A stretch of DNA of 54,893 bases from a virus, in IMG/VR virus record IMGVR_UViG_3300048835_001014, positions 1 to 54,893 of that record. One strand, given 5' to 3'. Under the pieces are notes generated by a model that saw only the letters and a program-made list of their open reading frames with translations, did no database searches and was not told the origin of the DNA. Position numbers and translations under genes: made by a program. Shown in pieces: positions 7,961-15,001 of this stretch (within the stretch, counting starts at the first letter, position 1; the number at the start of each line of letters is the position of its first letter).

Positions 7961-9148
7961 ATGGCCAAGGCATTTGATTTGAGGAAACAACTTAAGCTCC
8001 ACGACAACGGTCTCCTGCGGCGATTGTTCGGCGACCAAGAGGAGATGTCAACCATTGATTGGCAGGCGCTCAAGAAGCACGATGTCGAACCGATCGCCGA
8101 GGCGTGGGAAGCGATGCCGGACCCTCGCCGCCGGCACTTCCAGGTCATCCTGCAGGACGTCAACGAACTGTCCGACCCGCGCGGCCAGAAGGTTCTCATC
8201 GAAGAACTGGAATGGCAGTCGCCGGAAAAGATGGTGGCGTTCCAGGCATGTGCGAGCCCGGCTGACAAGGCGCTTTGGACTTACTTCGAGTCCCGTGATG
8301 CATTTGATTCGGCAGCCATTTTCGCCAGAGCCGAGGCCATGCGCGGTGGGCAATACTCCAATCGCTGGAACAGCCTGCCGGCAGATCCGATCATCGTCAC
8401 GGAGGCGATGAAGTCTGCATTGCAGAACGAAGTACGTGATTACTACTGGAAGAAAGAATTGCGAGGCCAGGTTTGCCGTGTACATCACTACGCGCGTGCC
8501 GGCGGCGCGGAGTTCTTCTTCGCCTACCTGCCGGACTGGCCCGACAAGCTGCTGATTTTCGACGAGGAAGGTAATCTCACGCCGCGCGAGGAGAGCTACA
8601 CGTTCAACAACGTGTTCGTCTATGTTCCGGCCGAGGGTGCCGTCGAACTGATCGCCAAAGGCGGCAAGCCCGTTCAAAAGGAGCTCCGCAAGGCATTTTG
8701 CCGAGCGGTGTTGGGCATCGAGGTCGACGACGCTGAGCCGGACAAGCCGAGCTATCAGCTTGATCACCTGCTCGATCCCGACTTCGCGTTCACCACGGAG
8801 ACCGCGGATCGCATCGCCTATGTGCGACTGCGGCGCATTCGCCTGCTGCCGAAGGTGAACGTGCCGGCCATCGAACACCTGGAACCGAAGTTCTCCGAAC
8901 ATGCGAACCGCTCTGAAGTGATGGACGCCATCCAGCGGTTGCTCGGGGCCTATGCCTTGGACCGCACTCAGGTCCGCGTGATGCAGGTGGGCATTCAATT
9001 GGTGTTCATCAGCGACGGAGGCAAGAAGCCAAAGACGATGACATTCAACGTCACTTGCCCGAATACATCCGACCTGAGAACTCGGCCGGATGATGTTCGC
9101 GTCATCGGCGAGCGGTGCGTCAAGCGATGGGGGATTCTCTGTGAATGA
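7961..9148 (+). CDS. Unrecognised 395-aa protein, third gene of the XRE-ImmA cluster
   Basis: I do not recognise this protein. It is a well-formed coding region with a strong ribosome binding site AAGGAGG (7947-7953) seven bases before its ATG. No signal peptide or membrane segment is visible. Residues 1-110 are helical and charged; the middle contains mixed strand-helix sequence with FFFAYLPDWPDKLLIF; the C-terminal third ends in a strand-rich block (VQVG..LVFISDGGKKPKTMTF). Its stop overlaps the GTG start of the next gene, so the two are co-translated. Its place behind XRE/ImmA suggests a regulatory or defence-linked role, which is only inference. Confidence 0.75.
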   Translation: MAKAFDLRKQLKLHDNGLLRRLFGDQEEMSTIDWQALKKHDVEPIAEAWEAMPDPRRRHFQVILQDVNELSDPRGQKVLIEELEWQSPEKMVAFQACASPADKALWTYFESRDAFDSAAIFARAEAMRGGQYSNRWNSLPADPIIVTEAMKSALQNEVRDYYWKKELRGQVCRVHHYARAGGAEFFFAYLPDWPDKLLIFDEEGNLTPREESYTFNNVFVYVPAEGAVELIAKGGKPVQKELRKAFCRAVLGIEVDDAEPDKPSYQLDHLLDPDFAFTTETADRIAYVRLRRIRLLPKVNVPAIEHLEPKFSEHANRSEVMDAIQRLLGAYALDRTQVRVMQVGIQLVFISDGGKKPKTMTFNVTCPNTSDLRTRPDDVRVIGERCVKRWGILCE

Positions 9149-10121
9149 TCCATTGCAACTGATCTGGCCGCTGATGGAGTTTCGGCACGCGATTGTCACG
9201 GATTCCATCGTGACGGGCTGGCCGACCGGCTTTCGCCAGCGGCTGGTCGACCTGGAATTCATGATTTCGGCCGAGCACGCCAGCCGAGTGCTCTGTCCGG
9301 AGTGCGGCGAGCATGAAGAGGAAGTCATTGCTGCGGATGGGCCCGATGACGATCCGCGCTTCTTCATCCCGTGTCCGGAAATCCTTCGCGCTCATGTGCC
9401 GCCGGACGCCCTTCGTCAGTGGGAGGTCCACTCCGGCGGCATTGCGTGCGCGCTGGCTGCAACATTAGGGCTGACTGGTCGCCGCACGGAGCTGGTGGCC
9501 GATCGGTTGTGGCGACTGGGTCGCACCGATTGGCACGGCAAATCGCGGGACGTGCTGTTTGCACGGGGCCTCCATTGGGATGACGCCGCGACCGTGCGGG
9601 CGGAAATCGTCCGTGGCCGGAAACCGATCGTATTCGTGCCAAGCCGACTGCCGCCCGACGGATTCTGGCTTCGTCGTGTACCCCCGGTAATCGTGCTGTC
9701 GCAGTACGCAGCTCTTTGCGAGGACCAGATCGAGGTTGAAGCGCTGGCCATCGCGACGGCGATTCACGACGCCGACGCCGCCGGTTCGTCGGACGGTCTG
9801 ATAACGGTCACCGAGCAGCAACTGAAGCTGATGATCCGTCAGCAGATCAAGGCCGAAACCAAGACCGAGCTGACCGACGACATCCTCATCGCCGCCTATC
9901 GACATCACGGCGCGTACCGATCGGCCGCGGAGTACCTCAGCCAAGAGACCGAGCAGACCGTCTCGAAGGACGCGGTTTACCGGGCCGTGCAGCGCGCCGG
10001 TGGGGTGCTGGCAATTCTCAATAGCGAGGACAGCAACTCGGTCGTGCGCGGTGTCGCGTCGCAACGCCGCGACAAGAAAGGGAAAACTCTCCTTCAGTCC
10101 AAACCCATTGAAGGGGAATGA
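9141..10121 (+). CDS. Unrecognised 326-aa protein with CxxC and C-terminal HTH-like segment
   Basis: The start was placed at GTG 9141, eight bases inside the previous gene; an in-frame ATG upstream (9090) would add 17 Ser-rich residues and looks less likely. The N-terminal half holds a single CPEC pair and a second hydrophobic block. Residues around 245-295 (LTDDILIAAYRHHGAYRSAA to SKDAVYRAVQRAGG) look like a helix-turn-helix of the kind that reads DNA. The family is not recognised. It is coupled to the gene before it and ends 196 bases before the sigma factor gene. Confidence 0.75.
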   Translation: MNDPLQLIWPLMEFRHAIVTDSIVTGWPTGFRQRLVDLEFMISAEHASRVLCPECGEHEEEVIAADGPDDDPRFFIPCPEILRAHVPPDALRQWEVHSGGIACALAATLGLTGRRTELVADRLWRLGRTDWHGKSRDVLFARGLHWDDAATVRAEIVRGRKPIVFVPSRLPPDGFWLRRVPPVIVLSQYAALCEDQIEVEALAIATAIHDADAAGSSDGLITVTEQQLKLMIRQQIKAETKTELTDDILIAAYRHHGAYRSAAEYLSQETEQTVSKDAVYRAVQRAGGVLAILNSEDSNSVVRGVASQRRDKKGKTLLQSKPIEGE

Positions 10122-10186
10122 CTTACGCCGCAATGTCGCGGCCTTCGATCCGTGCGGGATTGTCGCCGGATGCGACACGGCTGCCG

Positions 10187-10255
10187 CCTCTCGACCGAGA
10201 GGACAAAACCCGGCAGTCACAGTCACGTGTTGATTCCGCGGTAACGCAACCGCGG
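10187..10255 (+). promoter_or_regulatory. Two hairpins in the leader of the sigma factor gene
   Basis: CCTCTCG (10187-10193) and CGAGAGG (10196-10202) are perfectly complementary. So are CCGCGGT (10236-10242) and ACCGCGG (10249-10255), with a six-base loop. With the ribosome-site hairpin at 10296 they make three consecutive stems in the 196-base gap before the sigma factor gene. None is followed by a T-run, so they look like RNA structure or protein sites and not like terminators. Confidence 0.45.
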
Positions 10256-10295
10256 CACGTCGCTCTCGCCCGCTTCTGGGCACTGCGTGGTTCGC

Positions 10296-10314
10296 AGCCT
10301 CCGGTCCGGAGGCT
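10296..10314 (+). promoter_or_regulatory. Hairpin masking the ribosome binding site of the sigma gene
   Basis: AGCCTCCGG (10296-10304) and CCGGAGGCT (10306-10314) are a perfect nine-base inverted repeat around a single T. The right arm contains GGAGG (10308-10312), the Shine-Dalgarno sequence five bases before the ATG at 10318. In a folded leader the site would be closed, so translation of the sigma factor would need an opening event such as an upstream ribosome, a temperature change or a protein. The structure is seen; the control is inferred. Confidence 0.55.
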
Positions 10315-10317
10315 TCC

Positions 10318-10902
10318 ATGTCCAGTTCCCAGGGGAACGACTTTGTACTGACGGATTACGCCCGCAAACTCATCCGCTTCAAGGCCCGCCAACTCTGCCG
10401 GCTGCACAGCTTCAGCAAATCCGACGAGGAGGATCTGCAGCAGGAACTGTGGCTGGCCGTCGTCAACCAGGCCGCCAAATTCGACCCGGCGCGGGCCTCG
10501 CTCGACACGTTCATCGACCGCGTGGTCAACACGGCCGTGGCGATGGTTCTCCGCGACCGCCAGCGGCAGAAGCGGTCAAACGGATTCCAGGCCATGTCTC
10601 TCGACCGCACTCCAGCGGATGGTCACGGCAACGAGCCGCTGTCGGCCAAGGTGTCCGAGGACGATCTGGCACGTCGCGTCGGCACCGAACCCGCCGACGA
10701 GACCGACCGCCGGGAAACGGCCGAGGCGGTGGCGTCCGCACTGGCCAAGCTGCCGGACGAGCTGCGTGACGTCTGCCGGCGCGTGATGGGCGGCAGCATT
10801 TCGTCCGCGGCGCAAGATCTGGAAACGTCGCGCCGGCAAATCCGCAACGCACTCGCGGCCGCTCGCCCCTTCTTCGAGCAGGCGGGCGTGGATGCAGGCT
10901 AA
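10318..10902 (+). CDS. Sigma-70 family RNA polymerase sigma factor
   Basis: A 194-aa small sigma factor. Region 2 is clear (about residues 15-85: EEDLQQELWLAVVNQAAKF, then the conserved helix RASLDTFIDRVVNTAVAMVL followed by a basic segment). Region 4 (about 135-185) is recognisable (ALAKLPDELRDVCRRVMGGS, then the DNA-reading helix ETSRRQIRNALA) but is shorter and more divergent than in housekeeping factors. The linker (90-130) is hydrophilic. It may direct host polymerase to phage promoters. The start codon follows a GGAGG that lies inside a strong hairpin. It opens the recombination and replication region. Confidence 0.85.
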   Translation: MSSSQGNDFVLTDYARKLIRFKARQLCRLHSFSKSDEEDLQQELWLAVVNQAAKFDPARASLDTFIDRVVNTAVAMVLRDRQRQKRSNGFQAMSLDRTPADGHGNEPLSAKVSEDDLARRVGTEPADETDRRETAEAVASALAKLPDELRDVCRRVMGGSISSAAQDLETSRRQIRNALAAARPFFEQAGVDAG

Positions 10903-10981
10903 TCGCCGGACAGGTTGGCTCACCGCGGCATAGGTAACAAACGCGGCAGTCAACACTCACGCGACTCCCAGGAGTGAAACC

Positions 10982-11281
10982 ATGAGCGGCGTATTTCGAT
11001 TTGTCTTCCAAGAGGATGTGTCGCTCGTGGACGCCGAATTGTCCTTGCACCTGGCGATCTTCGCCGTCGAGGGACTCTTCGGCGTGGCCCGTGTGCGACT
11101 CGAGGTGAGCTATCACGTCGAGGAATCGCGGCGCGTGATCATCGTGGACGGCAGCAACGAGGTTGGTGGAGCGCTGGTTCGCGTCTTCGCCAACCTGCTG
11201 CTGCGCGAATTCGGCGAGGACTCGTTCCGGGTCGACCGGGTTGACTCGCGCCCCACGCCTCCCGTGAAAGCCGCCGCGTGA
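10982..11281 (+). CDS. Unrecognised 99-aa protein
   Basis: A short protein with a good ribosome binding site (AGGAG at 10970-10974) before its ATG. It alternates strands and helices (VRLEVSYHVEESRRVIIVDG), with no cysteines and no membrane segment. It lies 79 bases after the sigma factor gene, in the same direction. I do not recognise it and give no function; the position suggests an early phage protein. Confidence 0.7.
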   Translation: MSGVFRFVFQEDVSLVDAELSLHLAIFAVEGLFGVARVRLEVSYHVEESRRVIIVDGSNEVGGALVRVFANLLLREFGEDSFRVDRVDSRPTPPVKAAA

Positions 11282-11348
11282 GATCGCGGGAACGCCCTGA
11301 ATCCGTGGGCAATCACCGGAAGTAATCGGAAGCCTGGAGCACTGTCAC

Positions 11349-11543
11349 ATGAACACGCAACGAAAGAAACGCACCTGCCTGAAGTGTGATCGGCTTTTCG
11401 ATTCGGCAGGTCCCGGAAACCGCATCTGCCGGCGCTGTCAGCAAATCAACGACCGACTGCCAGTCTCGGAGGCGCAGCTGCAGAAACAGCGCGGAGCCAA
11501 ACGGCGCAACGGAGACCCACTGGAACCTCGTGCGGATGACTGA
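11349..11543 (+). CDS. Small zinc-ribbon protein (64 aa)
   Basis: A very basic protein with two cysteine pairs, CLKC near residue 10 and CRRC near residue 27. The spacing between them is about the size of a zinc ribbon or zinc knuckle. The C-terminal half is Arg/Lys/Gln-rich and probably disordered. Such small metal-binding proteins are common between phage early genes and may bind nucleic acid. The start is the ATG after GAGCACTGTCAC, with no strong ribosome site, so the start is less certain than the frame. Confidence 0.6.
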   Translation: MNTQRKKRTCLKCDRLFDSAGPGNRICRRCQQINDRLPVSEAQLQKQRGAKRRNGDPLEPRADD

Positions 11544-11573
11544 TCGTTTCGAGCACTACCCGGATGAACCAAA

Positions 11574-12614
11574 ATGACCGCACCCGAACAAACGTCGCCG
11601 GATAAAGGCGTCCTGACCTTCTCGGCGCTCAATACGTTTCGCAATTGCCCGCGGAAGTACAAGCATCGCTACGTCGATTGTCTGCGACCGCGGGAAAAAC
11701 CCGATGCCTTGTCGTTCGGCAGCGTGGTGCATGGCGGGATCGAACTCTGGTATCGATCCGAGCCGAACGAGAACCGCCTTTGGTCGGTGCTCGACTACAT
11801 CGATCAGCAATTTCCGTTGCGGGCGGGCGACGATGACCAGAAGGCGGCGTGGAACCTGGCCCGCGCCATGCTCACCGGCTATGCCGCCCGCTACGAAACA
11901 GAAGACTTCGAGATCGTCGAAGTCGAGAAGCCGTTTAGGGGCGAAATCCGCAACCCCGACACGGGCCGCCCCAGCCAGACGTTTGTGATGGCCGGCAAGG
12001 CGGACGCCATCGTCGAGCGATCGGATGGCACGTATCTGCTGGAACACAAGACGGCGTCGTCGATCGACGCGAGTTACCTGGACAAGCTGTGGACCGACAC
12101 GCAGATCGCGCTCTACTCGTTCTACCTGCGGCAGCTTGGCTATCCGATTGTGGGAGTGATCTACAACATCCTGCTCAAGTCGCGACTGAAGCAGAAGGCG
12201 GGTGAGACGGAGGCTGAATACGAAGCGCGACGCATGGAACTGGCTGCCAAAAACAAGAGCGGCCGTTCGACCGCCAAGCGGCAGATGCCAGAGTCGGATG
12301 AGGAATTTCTGGCTCGGCTTGCCGAATGGTACGCCCGCCCTGACGCCTTCCATCGTGAGCACATTTATCTGTCCGAAGACCGCCTGGCCATGTTGCAGGA
12401 AGAGGTCTGGGAGATCACGCAGCAGTATCTCGATGCCCGCCGTCGCGGCAAGTGGCTGCTCAACACTTCGAACTGCTTCTCGTACCAGCGGCCCTGCGAG
12501 TACCTGCCTTACTGCCAATCGGGCTTCAACCCGAACGTGGCTGACAACCTGTACGACATCGCGCTGCCACACGAGGAACTGACACCGGCCGATTCCGAAG
12601 CACCCATTTTCTAA
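11574..12614 (+). CDS. PD-(D/E)XK nuclease of the RecB/Cas4 type
   Basis: A 346-aa nuclease. The N-terminus reads LTFSALNTFRNCPRKYK, the usual start of RecB-family nucleases, with Cys25. The active-site residues are Asp144 (GKADAI) and Glu157-x-Lys159 (LLEHKT), followed by the QxxxY-type helix DTQIALYSFYL. Three further cysteines, Cys301, Cys308 and Cys314, together with Cys25, match the 4Fe-4S cluster arrangement of Cas4 and AddB nucleases. It is followed 11 bases later by a Sak4-like ATPase and DUF669 protein, the usual phage recombination set, so it probably processes DNA ends for annealing. Confidence 0.9.
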   Translation: MTAPEQTSPDKGVLTFSALNTFRNCPRKYKHRYVDCLRPREKPDALSFGSVVHGGIELWYRSEPNENRLWSVLDYIDQQFPLRAGDDDQKAAWNLARAMLTGYAARYETEDFEIVEVEKPFRGEIRNPDTGRPSQTFVMAGKADAIVERSDGTYLLEHKTASSIDASYLDKLWTDTQIALYSFYLRQLGYPIVGVIYNILLKSRLKQKAGETEAEYEARRMELAAKNKSGRSTAKRQMPESDEEFLARLAEWYARPDAFHREHIYLSEDRLAMLQEEVWEITQQYLDARRRGKWLLNTSNCFSYQRPCEYLPYCQSGFNPNVADNLYDIALPHEELTPADSEAPIF

Positions 12615-12625
12615 GGAGCAGCCCC

Positions 12626-13411
12626 ATGACTTTGACGTTGCCCACGCAGCGCACCAAACCGATCACCGACCTCAGCAAACAGACCATCCTGCTGTACTCG
12701 GCGCCCAAGCTCGGCAAGTCGACGTTTGCGAGTCGTTTCCCCGAAGCCGTCTTCTTCGAATGCGAGCCTGGCCTCAGTCATTTGGAAGTATTCAAGGTGC
12801 CAACCTACACCTGGGACGACTTCCTGGCCGCGTGCAAGCTGGTCGCGCAAGGCAACCATTCGTTCAAGACGATCGTGATCGACACCGCCGACAACGCGTT
12901 CAAGTTTTGCAGCGAACACGTCTGCTCGAAGCATAACATCGAATACGAAGGCGACATGGGGCACGGCAAGGGCTGGGCACTCGTCAAGAACGAGTGGCAT
13001 CGCGTGCTCACACGGTTGGCCAGTCTGCCCTACGGTCTCGTTCTCATCTCGCACGCCCAGGACAAAACGATCGAGACGCGGACCGGCGAGTTCACCAAGA
13101 CACAGCCGAGCCTGCCGGATCGCGCTCGTGGTGTCGTGCTCGGCCTGGTCGACATGATCCTGTACGGCGACGCAATTCCCCGCAAGGACGCGGCCGGCAA
13201 CGTGACGATCGAACGGGTCATCCGCACCAAGCCCCATCCGACCTACGAGGCAGGCGACCGCACCGGCCGCCTGCCCGACCTGTTGCCCCTGGATTACGAC
13301 GCCTTCGTCAAAGCGTTCACTTCCGCTGCCCCCGGCACAGTTCCCGGCACCGGCGCCGCGGCGGAGCGTTCTCAGCCGGGAAGCACCCCCAACGGAAAGG
13401 CCAAGCGATGA
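12626..13411 (+). CDS. Sak4-like RecA-family ATPase
   Basis: A 261-aa ATP-binding protein of the phage AAA_24/Sak4 type, small RecA-like single-strand annealing proteins. The Walker A motif is YSAPKLGKST (Lys31, Ser32) and Walker B is KTIVIDTADN (Asp86). LISHAQDK is the sensor-like strand. The last 25 residues are Pro/Gly/Ala-rich and probably disordered. It is flanked by the RecB-type nuclease and a DUF669 protein, both usual partners of Sak4 in phage recombination modules, and overlaps the DUF669 gene by four bases. An alternative reading, a general phage nucleotide-binding protein, would not change its place in the module. Confidence 0.85.
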   Translation: MTLTLPTQRTKPITDLSKQTILLYSAPKLGKSTFASRFPEAVFFECEPGLSHLEVFKVPTYTWDDFLAACKLVAQGNHSFKTIVIDTADNAFKFCSEHVCSKHNIEYEGDMGHGKGWALVKNEWHRVLTRLASLPYGLVLISHAQDKTIETRTGEFTKTQPSLPDRARGVVLGLVDMILYGDAIPRKDAAGNVTIERVIRTKPHPTYEAGDRTGRLPDLLPLDYDAFVKAFTSAAPGTVPGTGAAAERSQPGSTPNGKAKR

Positions 13412-13872
13412 GCCAATACGACGACAGCTTTGCTCCCGACAACGCGGACATTGACCTGAGCGCCTTTGACGACGACTTCTCGTCGGCCGAGACGCCGAGT
13501 TTTGAGGAAGTGCCCGACGGCAAGTACCAGGCGCGGATCGACGAGGTGCGGCTGGACCGCAGCCAGAAAGGCGACCCGATGATCAAGTGGGATTTGATCG
13601 TGATCGCCGGGTCGCAGGCAGGACGGCACATCTTCAAGAACTCGGTGATCACGCCAGCGGCCCTGCCGTTCGTGAAGGGCGACCTGAAGACCGTGGGACT
13701 GGAACTGGCCAAGTTCAGCGACTTGGCAGGACGTCTCGAGGAACTGCTCGACGTGACGTTGGAGGTCACCAAGCGGACGCGCGGCGAGTACACGAACGTG
13801 TATTTCAACAAGCGCATCCAGATCGCGGCGGCTGCTGCCGGTCGACCGTCCGCCGACGAGACACCGTTTTGA
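13408..13872 (+). CDS. DUF669 family protein (probable ssDNA-binding partner)
   Basis: A 154-aa protein starting at the ATG that overlaps the Sak4-like gene stop. The N-terminal 35 residues are acidic (DDDFSSAETPSF). The core VPDGKYQARIDEVR, then KWDLIVIAGSQAGRHIFKN and the C-terminal VTKRTRGEYTNVYFNKRIQI, matches the DUF669 family. DUF669 proteins accompany phage annealing or RecA-like proteins and are thought to bind single-stranded DNA with an OB-like fold. A longer frame exists upstream but is only the shadow of the ATPase gene. Confidence 0.85.
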   Translation: MSQYDDSFAPDNADIDLSAFDDDFSSAETPSFEEVPDGKYQARIDEVRLDRSQKGDPMIKWDLIVIAGSQAGRHIFKNSVITPAALPFVKGDLKTVGLELAKFSDLAGRLEELLDVTLEVTKRTRGEYTNVYFNKRIQIAAAAAGRPSADETPF

Positions 13873-13954
13873 TCAGGGATGAAACCGGCACCAAAGCACT
13901 CCTGTGACCACGGGTGCGGCCGAGGCGGGATGGCGTGCCCTGCCGGCAATCAAC

Positions 13955-14002
13955 GATGCGGCATCGCCGGGTCCGCATCATGCCGGTGGGGAAAGACTCC
14001 CC
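13955..14002 (+). promoter_or_regulatory. Structured leader before the HNH gene
   Basis: In the 173-base gap between the DUF669 and HNH genes, GATGCGG (13955-13961) pairs with CCGCATC (13973-13979). GGGGA then pairs with TCCCC about ten bases later. A run of five T follows at about 14019-14023, too far downstream for a standard terminator. The two stems could be an attenuator or a processing site; this is only a structural observation. Confidence 0.3.
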
Positions 14003-14045
14003 GTGCCCGCCTCGGCTCTTTTTCGTTTCACGGAGGAGAGAGGGA

Positions 14046-14567
14046 ATGCGAGTCAATCTCAAGGAGTGGATGCAATCGCAACAGGGGCGGCACACTTGTC
14101 AGTGCGGTTGCGGTGCCGAAATCCGGATCCTTCCACACTATCACGCTCGTGGAATACCAACATTTCGCAAGGGTCACGTGTCGCGAGTGGCAAATTCAAT
14201 GCGCGGTCGTCGGCTGGACCAGAACCCGAACTACAAGGGCGGACGGTTCATTGACCAAAAGGGATATGTCGTCGTGCTGAACCCCCGACGTACATGCCAT
14301 CGCGACAGATACATCTACGAGCACCGGCTACTGATGGAGCAGCACCTAGGGCGCGAGCTCACACCCGAGGAACAGATCCATCACCGCAATGGAATCAAGA
14401 CGGACAATCGAATCGAAAACCTCCAGCTCACGAACGTCAGTGAGCACGCCGGTTTGCATCAGGAGGAATTGCGTAAGCAGTTTGGTGAGGAGGTCTACCT
14501 GCTCGCAAAGCGTCGAATCCACCGTGGACTGCCATATCGGGAGATTCTCACATGTTCCAGATCGTGA
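14046..14567 (+). CDS. HNH homing-type endonuclease
   Basis: A 173-aa nuclease. The N-terminus has a small cysteine cluster (Cys18, Cys20, Cys22). The catalytic part contains His93 in YEHRLLMEQHLGREL, then H112-H113-x-N115-G-x5-N121 and the NRIENLQL motif. This is the classical HNH arrangement of phage freestanding homing nucleases with the H-x-x-x-G(R)xL-x-x-x-E-x-x-HH pattern. The start is the ATG after GGAGGAGAGAGGG at 14032-14044. The last 16 bases overlap the ERCC4 nuclease gene. Freestanding HNH genes are often selfish insertions, so it may not serve the phage. Confidence 0.88.
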   Translation: MRVNLKEWMQSQQGRHTCQCGCGAEIRILPHYHARGIPTFRKGHVSRVANSMRGRRLDQNPNYKGGRFIDQKGYVVVLNPRRTCHRDRYIYEHRLLMEQHLGRELTPEEQIHHRNGIKTDNRIENLQLTNVSEHAGLHQEELRKQFGEEVYLLAKRRIHRGLPYREILTCSRS

Positions 14568-15001
14568 TTGATACGCGGGAGCAGGCGGAGTACTCCTTCG
14601 ATTGTGACATCGTGCGGCGCAAGCTGGACGCGGGCGACTATTCGGTCGCTGGCTTCGAGCATCGCGTGGCGGTTGAACGCAAGAGCCTGTCCGACTTCGT
14701 CCATACCGTGATCCACGATGCGACTCGGTTTGCGGCCGAGTTGCAGAAGCTGGCTGGCATGGATGCCGCCGGCGTCGTGGTTGAAGCCAACCTGGACGAC
14801 GTGCTGCGCGGCCGCCACGAAGATGTACTGCGATCCGTCGCTCCGCAGGCAGTCTTGGGTGCGGCACTGCATATCGCGCTGCATTGGGGCGTCCCCGTCT
14901 ACTGGTGCGGCTCCCGCCAGGCTGCCTGCGCGTTCACGGATGCCTACCTTCGGATGTTCGTGCGGACGCTGGTCGCACAGGGAGGTGCGCTCGATGCCTA
15001 A
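14552..15001 (+). CDS. ERCC4-domain nuclease
   Basis: A 149-aa protein that is little more than an ERCC4 (XPF/Mus81-type) nuclease domain. Asp7 in VIDTRE, Gly28-Asp29 in LDAGDY and the hallmark V-E42-R43-K44-S-L-S-D48 are all present. Phage members of this family are thought to cut branched or flapped DNA. It overlaps the HNH gene by 16 bases and the RecD2-like helicase gene by eight, so nuclease and helicase are probably made together and may act on the same recombination intermediates. Confidence 0.88.
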   Translation: MFQIVIDTREQAEYSFDCDIVRRKLDAGDYSVAGFEHRVAVERKSLSDFVHTVIHDATRFAAELQKLAGMDAAGVVVEANLDDVLRGRHEDVLRSVAPQAVLGAALHIALHWGVPVYWCGSRQAACAFTDAYLRMFVRTLVAQGGALDA

